Source of the DNA: an uncultured Blautia sp.
GTDB taxonomy: Bacteria > Bacillota > Clostridia > Lachnospirales > Lachnospiraceae
Reading direction: 5' to 3'
Assembly: GCA_900541985.1 (NCBI GenBank)
Contig: UQLX01000009.1
Span: 13,263 to 77,262, forward strand
Length of the DNA: 64,000 nt
The translations under genes were made by a program, and so were the position numbers. Below the pieces are notes generated by a model. It was not told the DNA's origin and ran no database searches. It saw only the letters and a list, made by a program, of their open reading frames with translations. This document shows positions 7,765 through 16,326 of this stretch, piece after piece (position 1 is the first letter of the stretch; every line of letters starts with the position of its first letter).

Positions 7765-8091
7765 TTAGTTTTCTTCTGAGCTAAGATAAAAAGCCAGCAT
7801 ATCTACAAACTCACTATTGGTAGGTTTATAGCTCAAAGGATAGCCTGCGATCCGATCCATTTGTTCTTTGTTTGCAGACCAGCAGACATTTACAACTGTA
7901 CGGATATTATGTTCAATATTATTTGGTGTTGATTTATATTTTCTTGCCAGAGGAGGATACACATCCTTTGTAATTCTTAATGGATGTCCAGAATCCTCCA
8001 TGGACAGTTTCACCGCATCTGCAACAAAATAATAGCCTTTATATTTTGAAGTTACACCCATCTGTCTGATCAAATGATATACTGTTTTCAT
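7765..8091 (-). CDS. Free-standing Spo0A C-terminal (effector) domain protein
   Basis: The 108 residues align with the DNA-binding effector domain of the sporulation master regulator Spo0A. The GYYFVADAVKLSM opening, ITKDVYPPLARKYKSTPNNIEHNIRTVV (recognition-helix region) and C-terminal KPTNSEFVDMLAFYL ending match Spo0A's conserved segments, but no receiver domain precedes them. It may bind 0A boxes without phosphorylation control, or compete with Spo0A. I use the ATG at 8091, preceded by GGAGGAGAAG, not the TTG at 8106 that lies inside that site. A TATAAT box is at 8136-8141. Confidence 0.87.
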   Translation of the reverse strand: MKTVYHLIRQMGVTSKYKGYYFVADAVKLSMEDSGHPLRITKDVYPPLARKYKSTPNNIEHNIRTVVNVCWSANKEQMDRIAGYPLSYKPTNSEFVDMLAFYLSSEEN

Positions 8092-8106
8092 CTTCTTCTC
8101 CTCCAA

Positions 8107-8486
8107 TTATGTGTTCCCTTATTACATTTACTGCTATTATACGACATTTTCAGGCGATCTTTTATTTTTCTAACAAACTCGTGTATTTTCGCTAAAAAAA
8201 GAAGTTTTTGGATATTTTTCGAGATTTTCCTTCAAAAGTTTCCCACAGGCACACCAGACAAGAATAAAAACATTGATAATATTTGTCAATATAACTTTTT
8301 TTTAATTTGTTACAGAATTATATAAATTTTATATCACTTACACTATATTGTAGTATTTTATTTTAATTTTATCTGTTATTTACAAAATTATTCCCCCATG
8401 TTTTCGCAAAAAAATGATACCGATAACCTGACATTCTTTCAGGTTTCTCGGTATCACCTTTTTCATATTTATTATCCCTTTATTTG
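8107..8486. other. Intergenic stretch between Spo0A-domain gene and htpG
   Basis: AT-rich DNA with no supported gene. It holds the minus-strand TATAAT box of the Spo0A-domain gene (8136-8141) and the htpG terminator (8415-8456). Between them I see only AT-rich sequence and a weak inverted repeat near 8275-8292. Confidence 0.6.
8415..8456 (-). terminator. htpG terminator
   Basis: TGATACCGA and ACCTGA pair with TCAGGT and TCGGTATCA around a six-base loop, giving about 15 pairs. Flanking A and T runs on both sides mean it can terminate either strand. It lies 30 bases past the htpG stop. Confidence 0.85.
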
Positions 8487-10526
8487 TTATTTGGTCAGAA
8501 GCATCAGAATTTCATTGCTTCTCTGAACAAATTTTGTCATCTCCTCCGGAGAAAGCTGTTTATGGCTGATCATAGCAAGATCATACAGCTGTTCACAGAT
8601 CACTGCCGCATGCTCTGATTCCTGATTCTCTGCAAGATACTGTACCAATGGATGGTTTACATTCAGGATCAGTGTTTCTTGACCTCCAAACATTCCAGGA
8701 TCCATTCCGTACATATTATACATTTTCATCATATCCTGCATACGACGGCTTTCCTCCGAAAGCATCATCATAGCTGAAACAGATTCATTTTTCAGATTTT
8801 CTACCTTGACTTCCAGTTTTTCCTTTTTCAGATTCTTTCGGAAAAGTTCTGTAAGAGTCTTTGCAGTTTCCTCGTCTGCTGCGTCTTCTCCTTTCAGTTC
8901 CTCTGTCAGATCTGCATCAATTCGTTTAAACTGTATTGTCTGATCTCTCTGTTCCAGATGAGAAATAAATGCAGTATCAATATTGTGAGAAAGAATTACA
9001 GCATTTTTGCCCGCTTCTTTGAACATATTAATGTACTGGCTCTGCTGTACCGGATCTGTTACATAAAACAGAGTAGTTTTCTCCGGTTCTTTTTCGTCTG
9101 TATTCTCTTCCTTCTGCTCTTCTGCTTCCTCAATTTCTTCCTTCTTATTAGCCTCAATACAATCTTTCAGAGTCAGATATTTGTTATCAAGGCCCTTGAA
9201 GAGAATAAAATCATGAAGCTTATCCGCAAATTTTGTGTCCTTAATGCAGCCATATTTGATAAACGGACTGATATCATCCCAGTATTTTTCATAAGACTCG
9301 CGGTCTGTTTTGCACATTCCGGTCAGCTTATCAGCCACCTTCTTTGCAATATACTCAGAGATCTTCTGAACAAACCCATCATTCTGGAGTGCACTTCTGG
9401 ATACGTTCAGAGGAAGATCCGGACAGTCGATGACACCCTTCAGAAGCAAAAGAAATTCAGGAATGACCTCTTTAATATTATCTGCAATAAATACCTGATT
9501 ATTATATAATTTAATGGTCCCTTCAATGGAATCATATTCTGTGTTGATTTTCGGGAAATAAAGAATTCCCTTCAAGTTAAACGGATAATCCATGTTCAGG
9601 TGAATCCAGAACAGCGGCTCCTTATAATCCATAAATACCTTACGGTAAAAATCCTTATATTCCTCTTCGGTACACTCATTTGGATGTTTCATCCAGAGCG
9701 GCTGCGGATCGCTCAGAGACACCGGACGTTTATTGATCTTCACACGGTCTCTTGCAGGAGAAACCTCAACGATCTCTTTTTCGCCTTTATCGTTTTCTTT
9801 TTCCTCTGTTCTGGCTTCTTCATGAATATGCTCAACAACAACATCATCTTCTTTCAGATCCGCCTCATCAATTGTCTCATATTCCTGTTCCGCATTTTCT
9901 TTGGACAGATAGATATTAACCGGCATAAAAGAACAATATTTTTCAAGCACTTCTCTCATACGGTATTCATTACAGAATTCCAGGCTCTCCTCATTAAGGA
10001 ACAGGGTGATCTCTGTACCGACAGTATCCTTATTTCCATCCTGAATATCATATTCCGTACCGCCATCGCAGGTCCAGTGTACCGGTACAGATCCCTCTTT
10101 ATAGGAAAGTGTATCAATATGTACCTCATCTGCTACCATAAATGCGGAATAAAATCCCAGACCAAAGTGACCGATCATCTGATCATCTGTTGTTTTATCC
10201 TTATATTTCTCAAGAAATTCTGTCGCACCGGAAAAAGCAATCTGAGTGATATATTCTTCAACCTCATCCGCCGTCATTCCAATACCATTATCAATGAATT
10301 TGAGAGTTTTCTTTTCAGAATCCACCACTACCTGAATTGCTGGTTTATAGCCATCCGGGAAATTGTATTCTCCCATGATTTCCAGCTTTTTCAGCTTCGT
10401 GATCGCATCACATCCATTAGATACCATTTCACGAACAAAAATATCATGGTCTGAATATAACCATTTCTTTATGATAGGAAAAATGTTTTCACTGTTGATC
10501 GATAAGTTACCATGCTTTGCAGCCAT
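8487..10526 (-). CDS. htpG: Molecular chaperone HtpG (Hsp90)
   Basis: The 679-residue cytosolic Hsp90 has the N-terminal GHKL ATPase: VREMVSNGCDAITKL (with the catalytic Glu), FIDNGIGMTADEV and GHFGLGFYSAFMVAD nucleotide-binding motifs. The middle domain and C-terminal dimerisation domain follow. It is longer than E. coli HtpG because of acidic linkers, including EEIEEAEEQKEENTDEKEPE in the C-terminal half. I take the ATG at 10526, 8 bases after AAAGGAG; the GTG nine bases upstream lies too close to that site. A CIRCE element and a good promoter precede it, indicating HrcA control. Confidence 0.96.
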   Translation of the reverse strand: MAAKHGNLSINSENIFPIIKKWLYSDHDIFVREMVSNGCDAITKLKKLEIMGEYNFPDGYKPAIQVVVDSEKKTLKFIDNGIGMTADEVEEYITQIAFSGATEFLEKYKDKTTDDQMIGHFGLGFYSAFMVADEVHIDTLSYKEGSVPVHWTCDGGTEYDIQDGNKDTVGTEITLFLNEESLEFCNEYRMREVLEKYCSFMPVNIYLSKENAEQEYETIDEADLKEDDVVVEHIHEEARTEEKENDKGEKEIVEVSPARDRVKINKRPVSLSDPQPLWMKHPNECTEEEYKDFYRKVFMDYKEPLFWIHLNMDYPFNLKGILYFPKINTEYDSIEGTIKLYNNQVFIADNIKEVIPEFLLLLKGVIDCPDLPLNVSRSALQNDGFVQKISEYIAKKVADKLTGMCKTDRESYEKYWDDISPFIKYGCIKDTKFADKLHDFILFKGLDNKYLTLKDCIEANKKEEIEEAEEQKEENTDEKEPEKTTLFYVTDPVQQSQYINMFKEAGKNAVILSHNIDTAFISHLEQRDQTIQFKRIDADLTEELKGEDAADEETAKTLTELFRKNLKKEKLEVKVENLKNESVSAMMMLSEESRRMQDMMKMYNMYGMDPGMFGGQETLILNVNHPLVQYLAENQESEHAAVICEQLYDLAMISHKQLSPEEMTKFVQRSNEILMLLTK

Positions 10527-10565
10527 ATAACTCACACTCCTTTAAAATTTTCGTTTCTGTGATAT

Positions 10566-10594
10566 ATAGTAATACCCTTTTTCATAAAAGTCAA
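10566..10594 (-). promoter_or_regulatory. htpG promoter
   Basis: On the minus strand TTGACT (10589-10594), a 17-base spacer and TACTAT (10566-10571) precede htpG. Transcription would start near 10560, about 35 bases before the ATG. The CIRCE element ends seven bases upstream of the -35 box. Confidence 0.8.
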
Positions 10595-10600
10595 GAAAAA

Positions 10601-10629
10601 GCTAGCACTCATTTGAAATGAGTGCTAGC
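10601..10629 (-). promoter_or_regulatory. CIRCE element (HrcA operator), also a possible terminator
   Basis: TAGCACTC (10603-10610), nine bases, then GAGTGCTA (10620-10627) match the CIRCE inverted repeat bound by the heat-shock repressor HrcA in arms and spacer length. The repeat extends to GCTAGC at both ends. It lies just upstream of the htpG -35 box and 18 bases past the stop of the surface-protein gene. Read on the minus strand it is followed by TTTTTC, so it could also end that transcript. Confidence 0.85.
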
Positions 10630-10647
10630 AATTTATTTTATATTATT

Positions 10648-13275
10648 TTATTTTCTTTTACGATAGATGACAACGCCTCCAATCGCTGCCGCTGCAATTA
10701 CAAGAATAATGACAAGCGGTAAAATCGGAGTACTGTCTCCTGTTTTTACAGCATTTCTACGATTTGCTGCTGGAGTCAGATTCTGTCCCGGTCCGGTAAC
10801 TTTTGCCTTAGTTACACTGAACGGCACCTTTTTCGTATCGTAATTATCTGAGTTCTTCCAGGTACTTCCATCATAGGTCTGAAGCTGGAACGCTACCTTT
10901 AAGGTATAATCTCCACTTTGCGCCATACCGAAGGTTGCCTTATATGGCGGTGCAGAGCTCCATCCGTTTGTATTGATCACTGTCCAGTTCAAAGGAAGAT
11001 AACGGGTATCTCCTTTTTTTGGAGATGCATTGTCCATTCCTGCACCTATTGCTGTAAAGGAAATCCTGGACTGTGTTGTATATGCACCATTATATTCGAT
11101 TCCTGTAATCCTGTTATCATCTGCTGATACTGTTTTTGGTGCATATGCCTTTACGTGAACACGAATACTGGTCGCAAGCGTAAGCTTATTATCATTATCC
11201 ACTCCGTCAGGAAGCTTTACCGTTCCCTTGATTGTAAAACTCTGTTCCTGTACTGCAGAAGGATCATAATTACAGCTCTTTACATCCCAGGAAACAGATG
11301 CATTCATATTTCCTGCAGTTGTGCCTATCACTACTGCGGCAGGAAGGCCGAGCGCTTTTGCTTCTTTTTTGGTTCCATTAGGAAGACCACTGATATCTTT
11401 TGGTGTTTCAATCTTATTGATTGTAGCTGTCCCTTTAATTACCTGAAATGCTGCTGCAACACCGGTCTCGGCTGCATTGGATGCAAATTTGATGGTTTCT
11501 TTATAGGTTCCTGGTTCAAGTCCGACCTTTGGTCTTACCGTAAAGCTTACAGATGCGCCTGGCTGAAGAGTAAGTGCGGACGCGTCCACACCGCTCACTT
11601 CAAAGCTCGTTCCGGCTGGCTGTGTAAGAGTTTCGGACACATTTCCATTATTGGTAACGGTAATCTGCTGAGCTTCTATCTGCCCATAACCTTTTTTGGC
11701 TGAGGCAAATTCCAGTTCTGTCGGAGATGCACTCAGACTGTGCTTTGCAGTTTCCACTGTCATTGATGCTGTGATCACGATCTCCTTCTGAGTCGTAGTA
11801 TCCGTAATCTGGAAACTTTCGCTGTATGTGCCCGCCGCAAGACCTGTAGTACCTCGAATGATCAGAGAAACATTTTTACCTGCCGCTATACTGCTGCCAT
11901 CAAGAAGAACGCTGAAATAGCCTTTCCCATTTACGCTGACCGGTTCAGATAATACCGCATCTCCTGTGCCCTGATTTGTCAGAAGCACGGACTTCTCTGC
12001 CGGAGCTTCTGCATATCCCTCAAGCACTGTGCCAAGGTCTACTTTATCTGTTTCTGCAATTACATCGCTCTGTTTTCCAGGAAGAGCGACTGTTATCTGC
12101 ACCGTCACCACATTCGCCTGATCATTTACATCCGTAAAGGTAAGCGTATCTGTATAACTCCCACCCGGATTTAATTCCTCTGCCGGTTTCACGGAAACTC
12201 CAACCATATTTCCTGCCGGGATCACGATTTCAGGTCGTTCTGAAACCACGGTTCCATTACCGGAAGCTGCATTAACTGTAATATCTGTATCCAGATGATT
12301 GGTCAGATGAACCGTCTGCGGTTCCTCCGTATCAAAAGTCAGTGCAGTAACATCTGCTGTCAGAGCAGGCTGCAAAACCGTATCTTCCGTTATGCGGTTT
12401 GCCGGAACCTCTCCGAAATCAAGGACATTTGTCCCGTCTTCTGTAGAAATCTCAGCTGAATATACAGGTTCTGCATCTCCAGCCACTGTATTTTCGTCCT
12501 CCTGTGCCGGAGGGATCCCGTCTACAGATTCACTTCCCGCTTCTTCTCCTTCAGGATCCACAGGTATCAGGATCTCATCATTCTGTACCGTTTCCTCTGT
12601 TCCCTGGTCTGCTGCACCTGTTGTAACAGCATCTTCCTGTGCTGCCGGAATTCCATCCAGTTCTTCGCTTCCTGCTTCCGGAGTATCCGGTATTTCCTCT
12701 GTGTACTCTTCAGTGGAAGATTTTACATCCGGATCATCCTGTACCTGCACGTCCTCTGCCGGTTCCTCCTGTGCCTCCGGAATTTCCTCTTCAGGCACTT
12801 CCTCAAGATATTCTTCCTCGGGAATTTCTGTGTCCTGACTGTTCTCTGCCACATCCGTATTCTGTGCCGCATCTGTCTGCTGCACCGGAGCCGCCTCTTT
12901 AATCTCTCCCGTTTCCGCCTTCAGGCTTCCGGTAAATCCTCTGTCCTCCAGACCTGTGATCGTCAGCACGATCTTAGATCCCAGATCCTCCTGTGTAACG
13001 GTATATGTTTTTTCTTTTCCAAGTTCCTTCAAATTCTGATTTTCTGTGTCCGCAGAAGCTTTCCTTGACCAGAGATAACTGACTCCGTCTTCTGTCAGTC
13101 CCTCTGTCTTAACTTCTGTCATATCTGCGCTGAGAGTGGTTCCTACTGCAGCCTCTCCCTTCACCTTAAGCTTTCCATCTAATGTCGCAGCAGACGCTGC
13201 AAAAACAGTCGATGGAAGAAGAGAAAGTGCCATAAAAATCGACATGATAACTGCCGTGATCTTTTTTTCTCTCAT
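10648..13275 (-). CDS. Large cell-wall-anchored surface protein, 875 aa
   Basis: A signal peptide (residues 1-27, ending STVFAASAA) opens the protein. An immunoglobulin-like region follows (about 30-120). A long Glu/Pro-rich low-complexity linker (about 125-275) contains a repeated unit GSEELDGIPAAQEDA / GSESVDGIPPAQEDE. Several beta-sandwich repeats (about 290-590) resemble 'choice-of-anchor D' domains (pattern LxLTNxG). The C-terminus is a sortase-type signal: VKTGD (843-847), a hydrophobic helix and RKRK. The motif lacks the usual Leu-Pro of LPXTG. Role is probably adhesion or surface interaction. The ATG at 13275 follows AAAGGAGG. Confidence 0.85.
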   Translation of the reverse strand: MREKKITAVIMSIFMALSLLPSTVFAASAATLDGKLKVKGEAAVGTTLSADMTEVKTEGLTEDGVSYLWSRKASADTENQNLKELGKEKTYTVTQEDLGSKIVLTITGLEDRGFTGSLKAETGEIKEAAPVQQTDAAQNTDVAENSQDTEIPEEEYLEEVPEEEIPEAQEEPAEDVQVQDDPDVKSSTEEYTEEIPDTPEAGSEELDGIPAAQEDAVTTGAADQGTEETVQNDEILIPVDPEGEEAGSESVDGIPPAQEDENTVAGDAEPVYSAEISTEDGTNVLDFGEVPANRITEDTVLQPALTADVTALTFDTEEPQTVHLTNHLDTDITVNAASGNGTVVSERPEIVIPAGNMVGVSVKPAEELNPGGSYTDTLTFTDVNDQANVVTVQITVALPGKQSDVIAETDKVDLGTVLEGYAEAPAEKSVLLTNQGTGDAVLSEPVSVNGKGYFSVLLDGSSIAAGKNVSLIIRGTTGLAAGTYSESFQITDTTTQKEIVITASMTVETAKHSLSASPTELEFASAKKGYGQIEAQQITVTNNGNVSETLTQPAGTSFEVSGVDASALTLQPGASVSFTVRPKVGLEPGTYKETIKFASNAAETGVAAAFQVIKGTATINKIETPKDISGLPNGTKKEAKALGLPAAVVIGTTAGNMNASVSWDVKSCNYDPSAVQEQSFTIKGTVKLPDGVDNDNKLTLATSIRVHVKAYAPKTVSADDNRITGIEYNGAYTTQSRISFTAIGAGMDNASPKKGDTRYLPLNWTVINTNGWSSAPPYKATFGMAQSGDYTLKVAFQLQTYDGSTWKNSDNYDTKKVPFSVTKAKVTGPGQNLTPAANRRNAVKTGDSTPILPLVIILVIAAAAIGGVVIYRKRK

Positions 13276-13387
13276 AAGTCATCCTCCTTTACTGATCTTT
13301 CTTCGTCCCTATCCTTTATGGACGCTTCCAGGAATCATCCTGCGTTAAATACCGGCACAGTTCTGTATTTTCTTTTCCTGTACAATG

Positions 13388-13417
13388 ATTATAGCACAGA
13401 AGCAAATGACCATGTAA
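13388..13417 (-). promoter_or_regulatory. Probable promoter of the surface-protein gene
   Basis: Minus-strand TATAAT (13388-13393), an 18-base spacer and TTACAT (13412-13417). The leader to the ATG at 13275 would be about 105 bases and contains two short GC-rich hairpins (around 13300-13345). No known riboswitch is recognised there. Confidence 0.5.
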
Positions 13418-13425
13418 TCTCTGTT

Positions 13426-14343
13426 TTACTTCAAAAATCCACTGATGATCTGCTCTTCTGCTTCCGCCTCGGTAAGCCCCAGCGTCATCAGCTTGATGAT
13501 CTGTTCCCCTGCAATCTTTCCAATCGCCGCTTCATGGATCAGCGCCGCATCCACATGATCTGCCGTAAGCTCCGGAACCGCGCTGATCTTTGCATTTTCC
13601 ATAATGATCGCATCACATTCCGTATGACCACTGCAGCGGTTGTTTCCACAGAGATGGGACTGAAAAAGCTGATAGGATTCATTTCTGGCAACAGAGCGGG
13701 ATACGATATTTGCCGACGAATCTTCCCCGTCCAGTTTTACATCAAAATAGCTTTCTGCACGCTGTGTCCCATGAGTCATGAGACGTTCCATTACAACAAG
13801 CTTTGCTCCCGCTTTCAGCTGCGCCTTATTTTCTCTTTTCGTTGAGTCTACGCCTTTGATCTGAACCGTATCCATTTCCATAAAGCTGTCCTCGTCCATA
13901 TGGATCTCTGTTACGGGATTCATGATGCGCTTTCCGCTTCCATCTCCGCTTCCGTAATGCTTTTCCACATATTTTACATGGGCATTCTTTTCTATAAAGA
14001 AACGATGTATCCCATCATGACGAGTAGCGGCATCTCCTCCGTTATGGATCCCGCATCCTGCTATAATCGTCACGTCAGCGCCTTCTCCCACATAAAAATC
14101 ATTATAGACCACTTCTTCCAGACCGGACTGACTCATGATCACCGGAATATGGACACTTTCCCTTTTTGTGCCTGGTTTAATATGAATTTCAATACCGCTT
14201 TTGTCCGATTTATTAACAATCTCGATATTTCCTGTGTTTTTTCTGTCTACGCTCTGTCCGTTTGAGCGGATATTATAAGCACCGGCCGGAATTTCGTGAA
14301 GGCCTGCCACCTGCATCAGTAATTCTCTCTGTATTGCATCCAT
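13426..14343 (-). CDS. SufB/SufD-like Fe-S cluster assembly scaffold (SmsB type)
   Basis: The 305-residue protein is a short SufBD-core beta-helix: VVYNDFYVGEGADVTIIAG, repeated strand-turn units, and a C-terminal segment DAALIHEAAIGKI that in SufB/SufD carries the conserved Asp/His near the cluster site. It is much shorter than E. coli SufB (495) or SufD (423). It is paired only with the SufC-like ATPase upstream (14359). Two-gene SufC/SufB-like systems of this kind, called SMS, have been described in anaerobes and archaea. It starts 15 bases after the sufC stop. No sufS, sufU or sufE is in the window. Confidence 0.87.
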   Translation of the reverse strand: MDAIQRELLMQVAGLHEIPAGAYNIRSNGQSVDRKNTGNIEIVNKSDKSGIEIHIKPGTKRESVHIPVIMSQSGLEEVVYNDFYVGEGADVTIIAGCGIHNGGDAATRHDGIHRFFIEKNAHVKYVEKHYGSGDGSGKRIMNPVTEIHMDEDSFMEMDTVQIKGVDSTKRENKAQLKAGAKLVVMERLMTHGTQRAESYFDVKLDGEDSSANIVSRSVARNESYQLFQSHLCGNNRCSGHTECDAIIMENAKISAVPELTADHVDAALIHEAAIGKIAGEQIIKLMTLGLTEAEAEEQIISGFLK

Positions 14344-14358
14344 CTTTCCTTATCCCCC

Positions 14359-15105
14359 TTATTTATGATCCACTGCTTTGTCACAGGATGGTGCTGCATC
14401 CGCTGTTCCCAGAAGCTCTGGCAGAATTTCGTCTTTTGTCCCTTTTTTCACAAGCTTTCCATCTGCAATCAGCAGGATCTCATCCGCAATATTCAGGATT
14501 CTTTCCTGGTGGGATATGATCAGAATAGAACCATGGACCTGTTCATGCATCTCCTCAAAAACCCGGATCAGATTCTGAAAACTCCAGAGATCAATTCCGG
14601 CCTCCGGTTCATCAAAAACAGAAACTCTGGTTTTTCTCGCCAGGATCGTAGCTATCTCAATACGCTTGATTTCGCCGCCTGACAGGCTGCCATTCACGTC
14701 ACGCTTGATATAATCTTTGGCGCAGAGTCCCACCTTCGAAAGATACTCACAGGCTCCGGCAACAGACAGTTCCTTCCCCGCTGCAAGCCGGAGAAGATCA
14801 AACACGGTAACTCCCTTAAACCTTACCGGCTGCTGAAAAGCATAACTGATCCCCAGCTTTGCCCTGTCTGTAATGCTCATTTCTGTAATATCCTCCCCAT
14901 TCCAGAGAATCTGACCCGAGGTAGGCTTTTCAATCCCTGCTATGATCTTTGCAAGGGTTGATTTTCCTCCTCCGTTCGGTCCCGTGATTACTACAAACCG
15001 GTTGTCTTCCAGTGTAAAACTGACATCATTTAAAATTCCAATTTCCTTTGTGTTTCTTGCTTTTTCGTCAGGTACCTGGAAACTGATATTTTTTAATTCC
15101 AACAT
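14359..15105 (-). CDS. sufC: SufC-type ABC ATPase for Fe-S cluster assembly
   Basis: A 248-residue soluble ABC ATPase with Walker A GPNGGGKST (42-50), signature SLSGGEIKRIEIA, Walker B VSVFDEPEAGID and the switch His in ILIISHQERIL. The LSGGE(I/Q)KR signature and FDEPEAGID, in place of the exporter-like 'LDEPTSGLD', mark the SufC group. It powers the SufB-like scaffold encoded next (13426). The pair should build [4Fe-4S] clusters for the many Fe-S proteins of this anaerobe. Confidence 0.92.
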   Translation of the reverse strand: MLELKNISFQVPDEKARNTKEIGILNDVSFTLEDNRFVVITGPNGGGKSTLAKIIAGIEKPTSGQILWNGEDITEMSITDRAKLGISYAFQQPVRFKGVTVFDLLRLAAGKELSVAGACEYLSKVGLCAKDYIKRDVNGSLSGGEIKRIEIATILARKTRVSVFDEPEAGIDLWSFQNLIRVFEEMHEQVHGSILIISHQERILNIADEILLIADGKLVKKGTKDEILPELLGTADAAPSCDKAVDHK

Positions 15106-15264
15106 ATCCTATGTTCCTCCATACAGGCAGATATTCTGCCGTTTTTTTCACTGCTATACATCATACCACATTTTTCTTCCGGCAGACAGGATTTCTTTTA
15201 AGAAAAAAAGAGATCTCCGGATTTTATCCCGGTCAGATCTCTTCTGACGCCTGTTTTTGCACTG

Positions 15265-15522
15265 TCATCCTTCTACGATCAGGTATCCTCCTGACGGAAG
15301 AGCAAATACTTCACTCGCATCTTTCAGCTCATCTTCGCTCATTCCCTCTACATCAGCTCCTGCTTCGTCAAGATAACGGCGGACCTCCTTCAGTGTTTTT
15401 ACCTCAACCGCCATACAGTCTTCCAGAAACTCTTCTGCTTCTTCATAAGTCTCTGCAACCGGCTCATCATACAGCCTTCCCTGATTTTTCAAAAAAGTCT
15501 CCACACTTTCCTTTTTATACAT
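15265..15522 (-). CDS. Small acidic protein, 85 aa, unknown function
   Basis: A very acidic cytoplasmic protein (many Glu/Asp, e.g. ETYEEAEEFLEDCM and GMSEDELKDASEVF) ending with a strand-like LPSGGYLIVEG. The ATG at 15522 abuts the stop of the Cof-type HAD hydrolase (15523), so it is the last gene of the maf-HAD-HAD cluster. I know of similar short conserved proteins in Lachnospiraceae but not of a function. Confidence 0.65.
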   Translation of the reverse strand: MYKKESVETFLKNQGRLYDEPVAETYEEAEEFLEDCMAVEVKTLKEVRRYLDEAGADVEGMSEDELKDASEVFALPSGGYLIVEG

Positions 15523-16326
15523 TCAGATTACCTCCTCTATTCTTCCGTTTGCACGGATCAGTTTTTTCAGTACTGTTTCCACCCGCTCCGTCGTGCAGGC
15601 GGCCGCCTCTCTTACCCCCTGTTTGGAATGTGCCATTGCAAATCCCCAGGGAACACTTCTTAGCATTTCAATATCATTATATTCATCTCCAAAGGCCATG
15701 CATTCCTCCGGCCGGATTCCCAGGCGTTTCTGATATTCCCGGAGTCCTTTTGCCTTATTCGTTCCAAAAGGGATGAAATCCACCCATTCTGTCCCGGAGG
15801 TCACCACTGTACAGCGATCCGAAAAACGTTCCTGCCAGTATCGGATTGAATCCTCCTGAATTCCATTCCTCTCATATACGGCCAGTTTCATACAGGGTTC
15901 CCTGATCTCATCAAAATCTTCAATCACCCTGCTGCTGGTCTTTACCACCTTTGTCATCAGATCCAGATAATGTTGTGTTTTTGGCCGGATATAATAAAAC
16001 TCCCTGGAAGCACACGAAAACTCCGCGCCCTCTTTTTCATCGATTGCCCTGACAATTTCCTGAACCAGCTCCGGCTGAAAATTATCCTGATAAAGCACCT
16101 GCTCTTTCCAGACTGCCAAAGCTCCGTTTTCACAGATAAATGCCATATCCTCTGCCACCGGATCAAAAAGGCGCCTCATATTCGGATACTGACGTCCGCT
16201 GGCCGCCACAAACAGGATCCCCCTCTTTTTCAGTTCTCTGATCAGAGGAAAAATTTCTTCCGGAAGAGTCTGCGCTCCGTCCAGAAGCAGCGTTCCATCC
16301 AGATCACTTGCCACTAATTTAATCAT
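15523..16326 (-). CDS. Cof-type HAD-superfamily sugar-phosphate phosphatase
   Basis: A 267-residue HAD hydrolase of the Cof/C2B-cap type: IKLVASDLDGTLL holds the catalytic Asp pair (residues 8 and 10), FVAASGRQYPNMRRL is motif II, KAKGLREYQKRLGI supplies the Lys, and CMAFGDEYNDIEML is motif IV. Such enzymes dephosphorylate sugar phosphates or pyridoxal/flavin phosphates; the substrate is not predictable. I set the start at the ATG at 16326 (GAGGAG 8 bases upstream), which overlaps the preceding HAD gene by 8 bases. Confidence 0.88.
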   Translation of the reverse strand: MIKLVASDLDGTLLLDGAQTLPEEIFPLIRELKKRGILFVAASGRQYPNMRRLFDPVAEDMAFICENGALAVWKEQVLYQDNFQPELVQEIVRAIDEKEGAEFSCASREFYYIRPKTQHYLDLMTKVVKTSSRVIEDFDEIREPCMKLAVYERNGIQEDSIRYWQERFSDRCTVVTSGTEWVDFIPFGTNKAKGLREYQKRLGIRPEECMAFGDEYNDIEMLRSVPWGFAMAHSKQGVREAAACTTERVETVLKKLIRANGRIEEVI

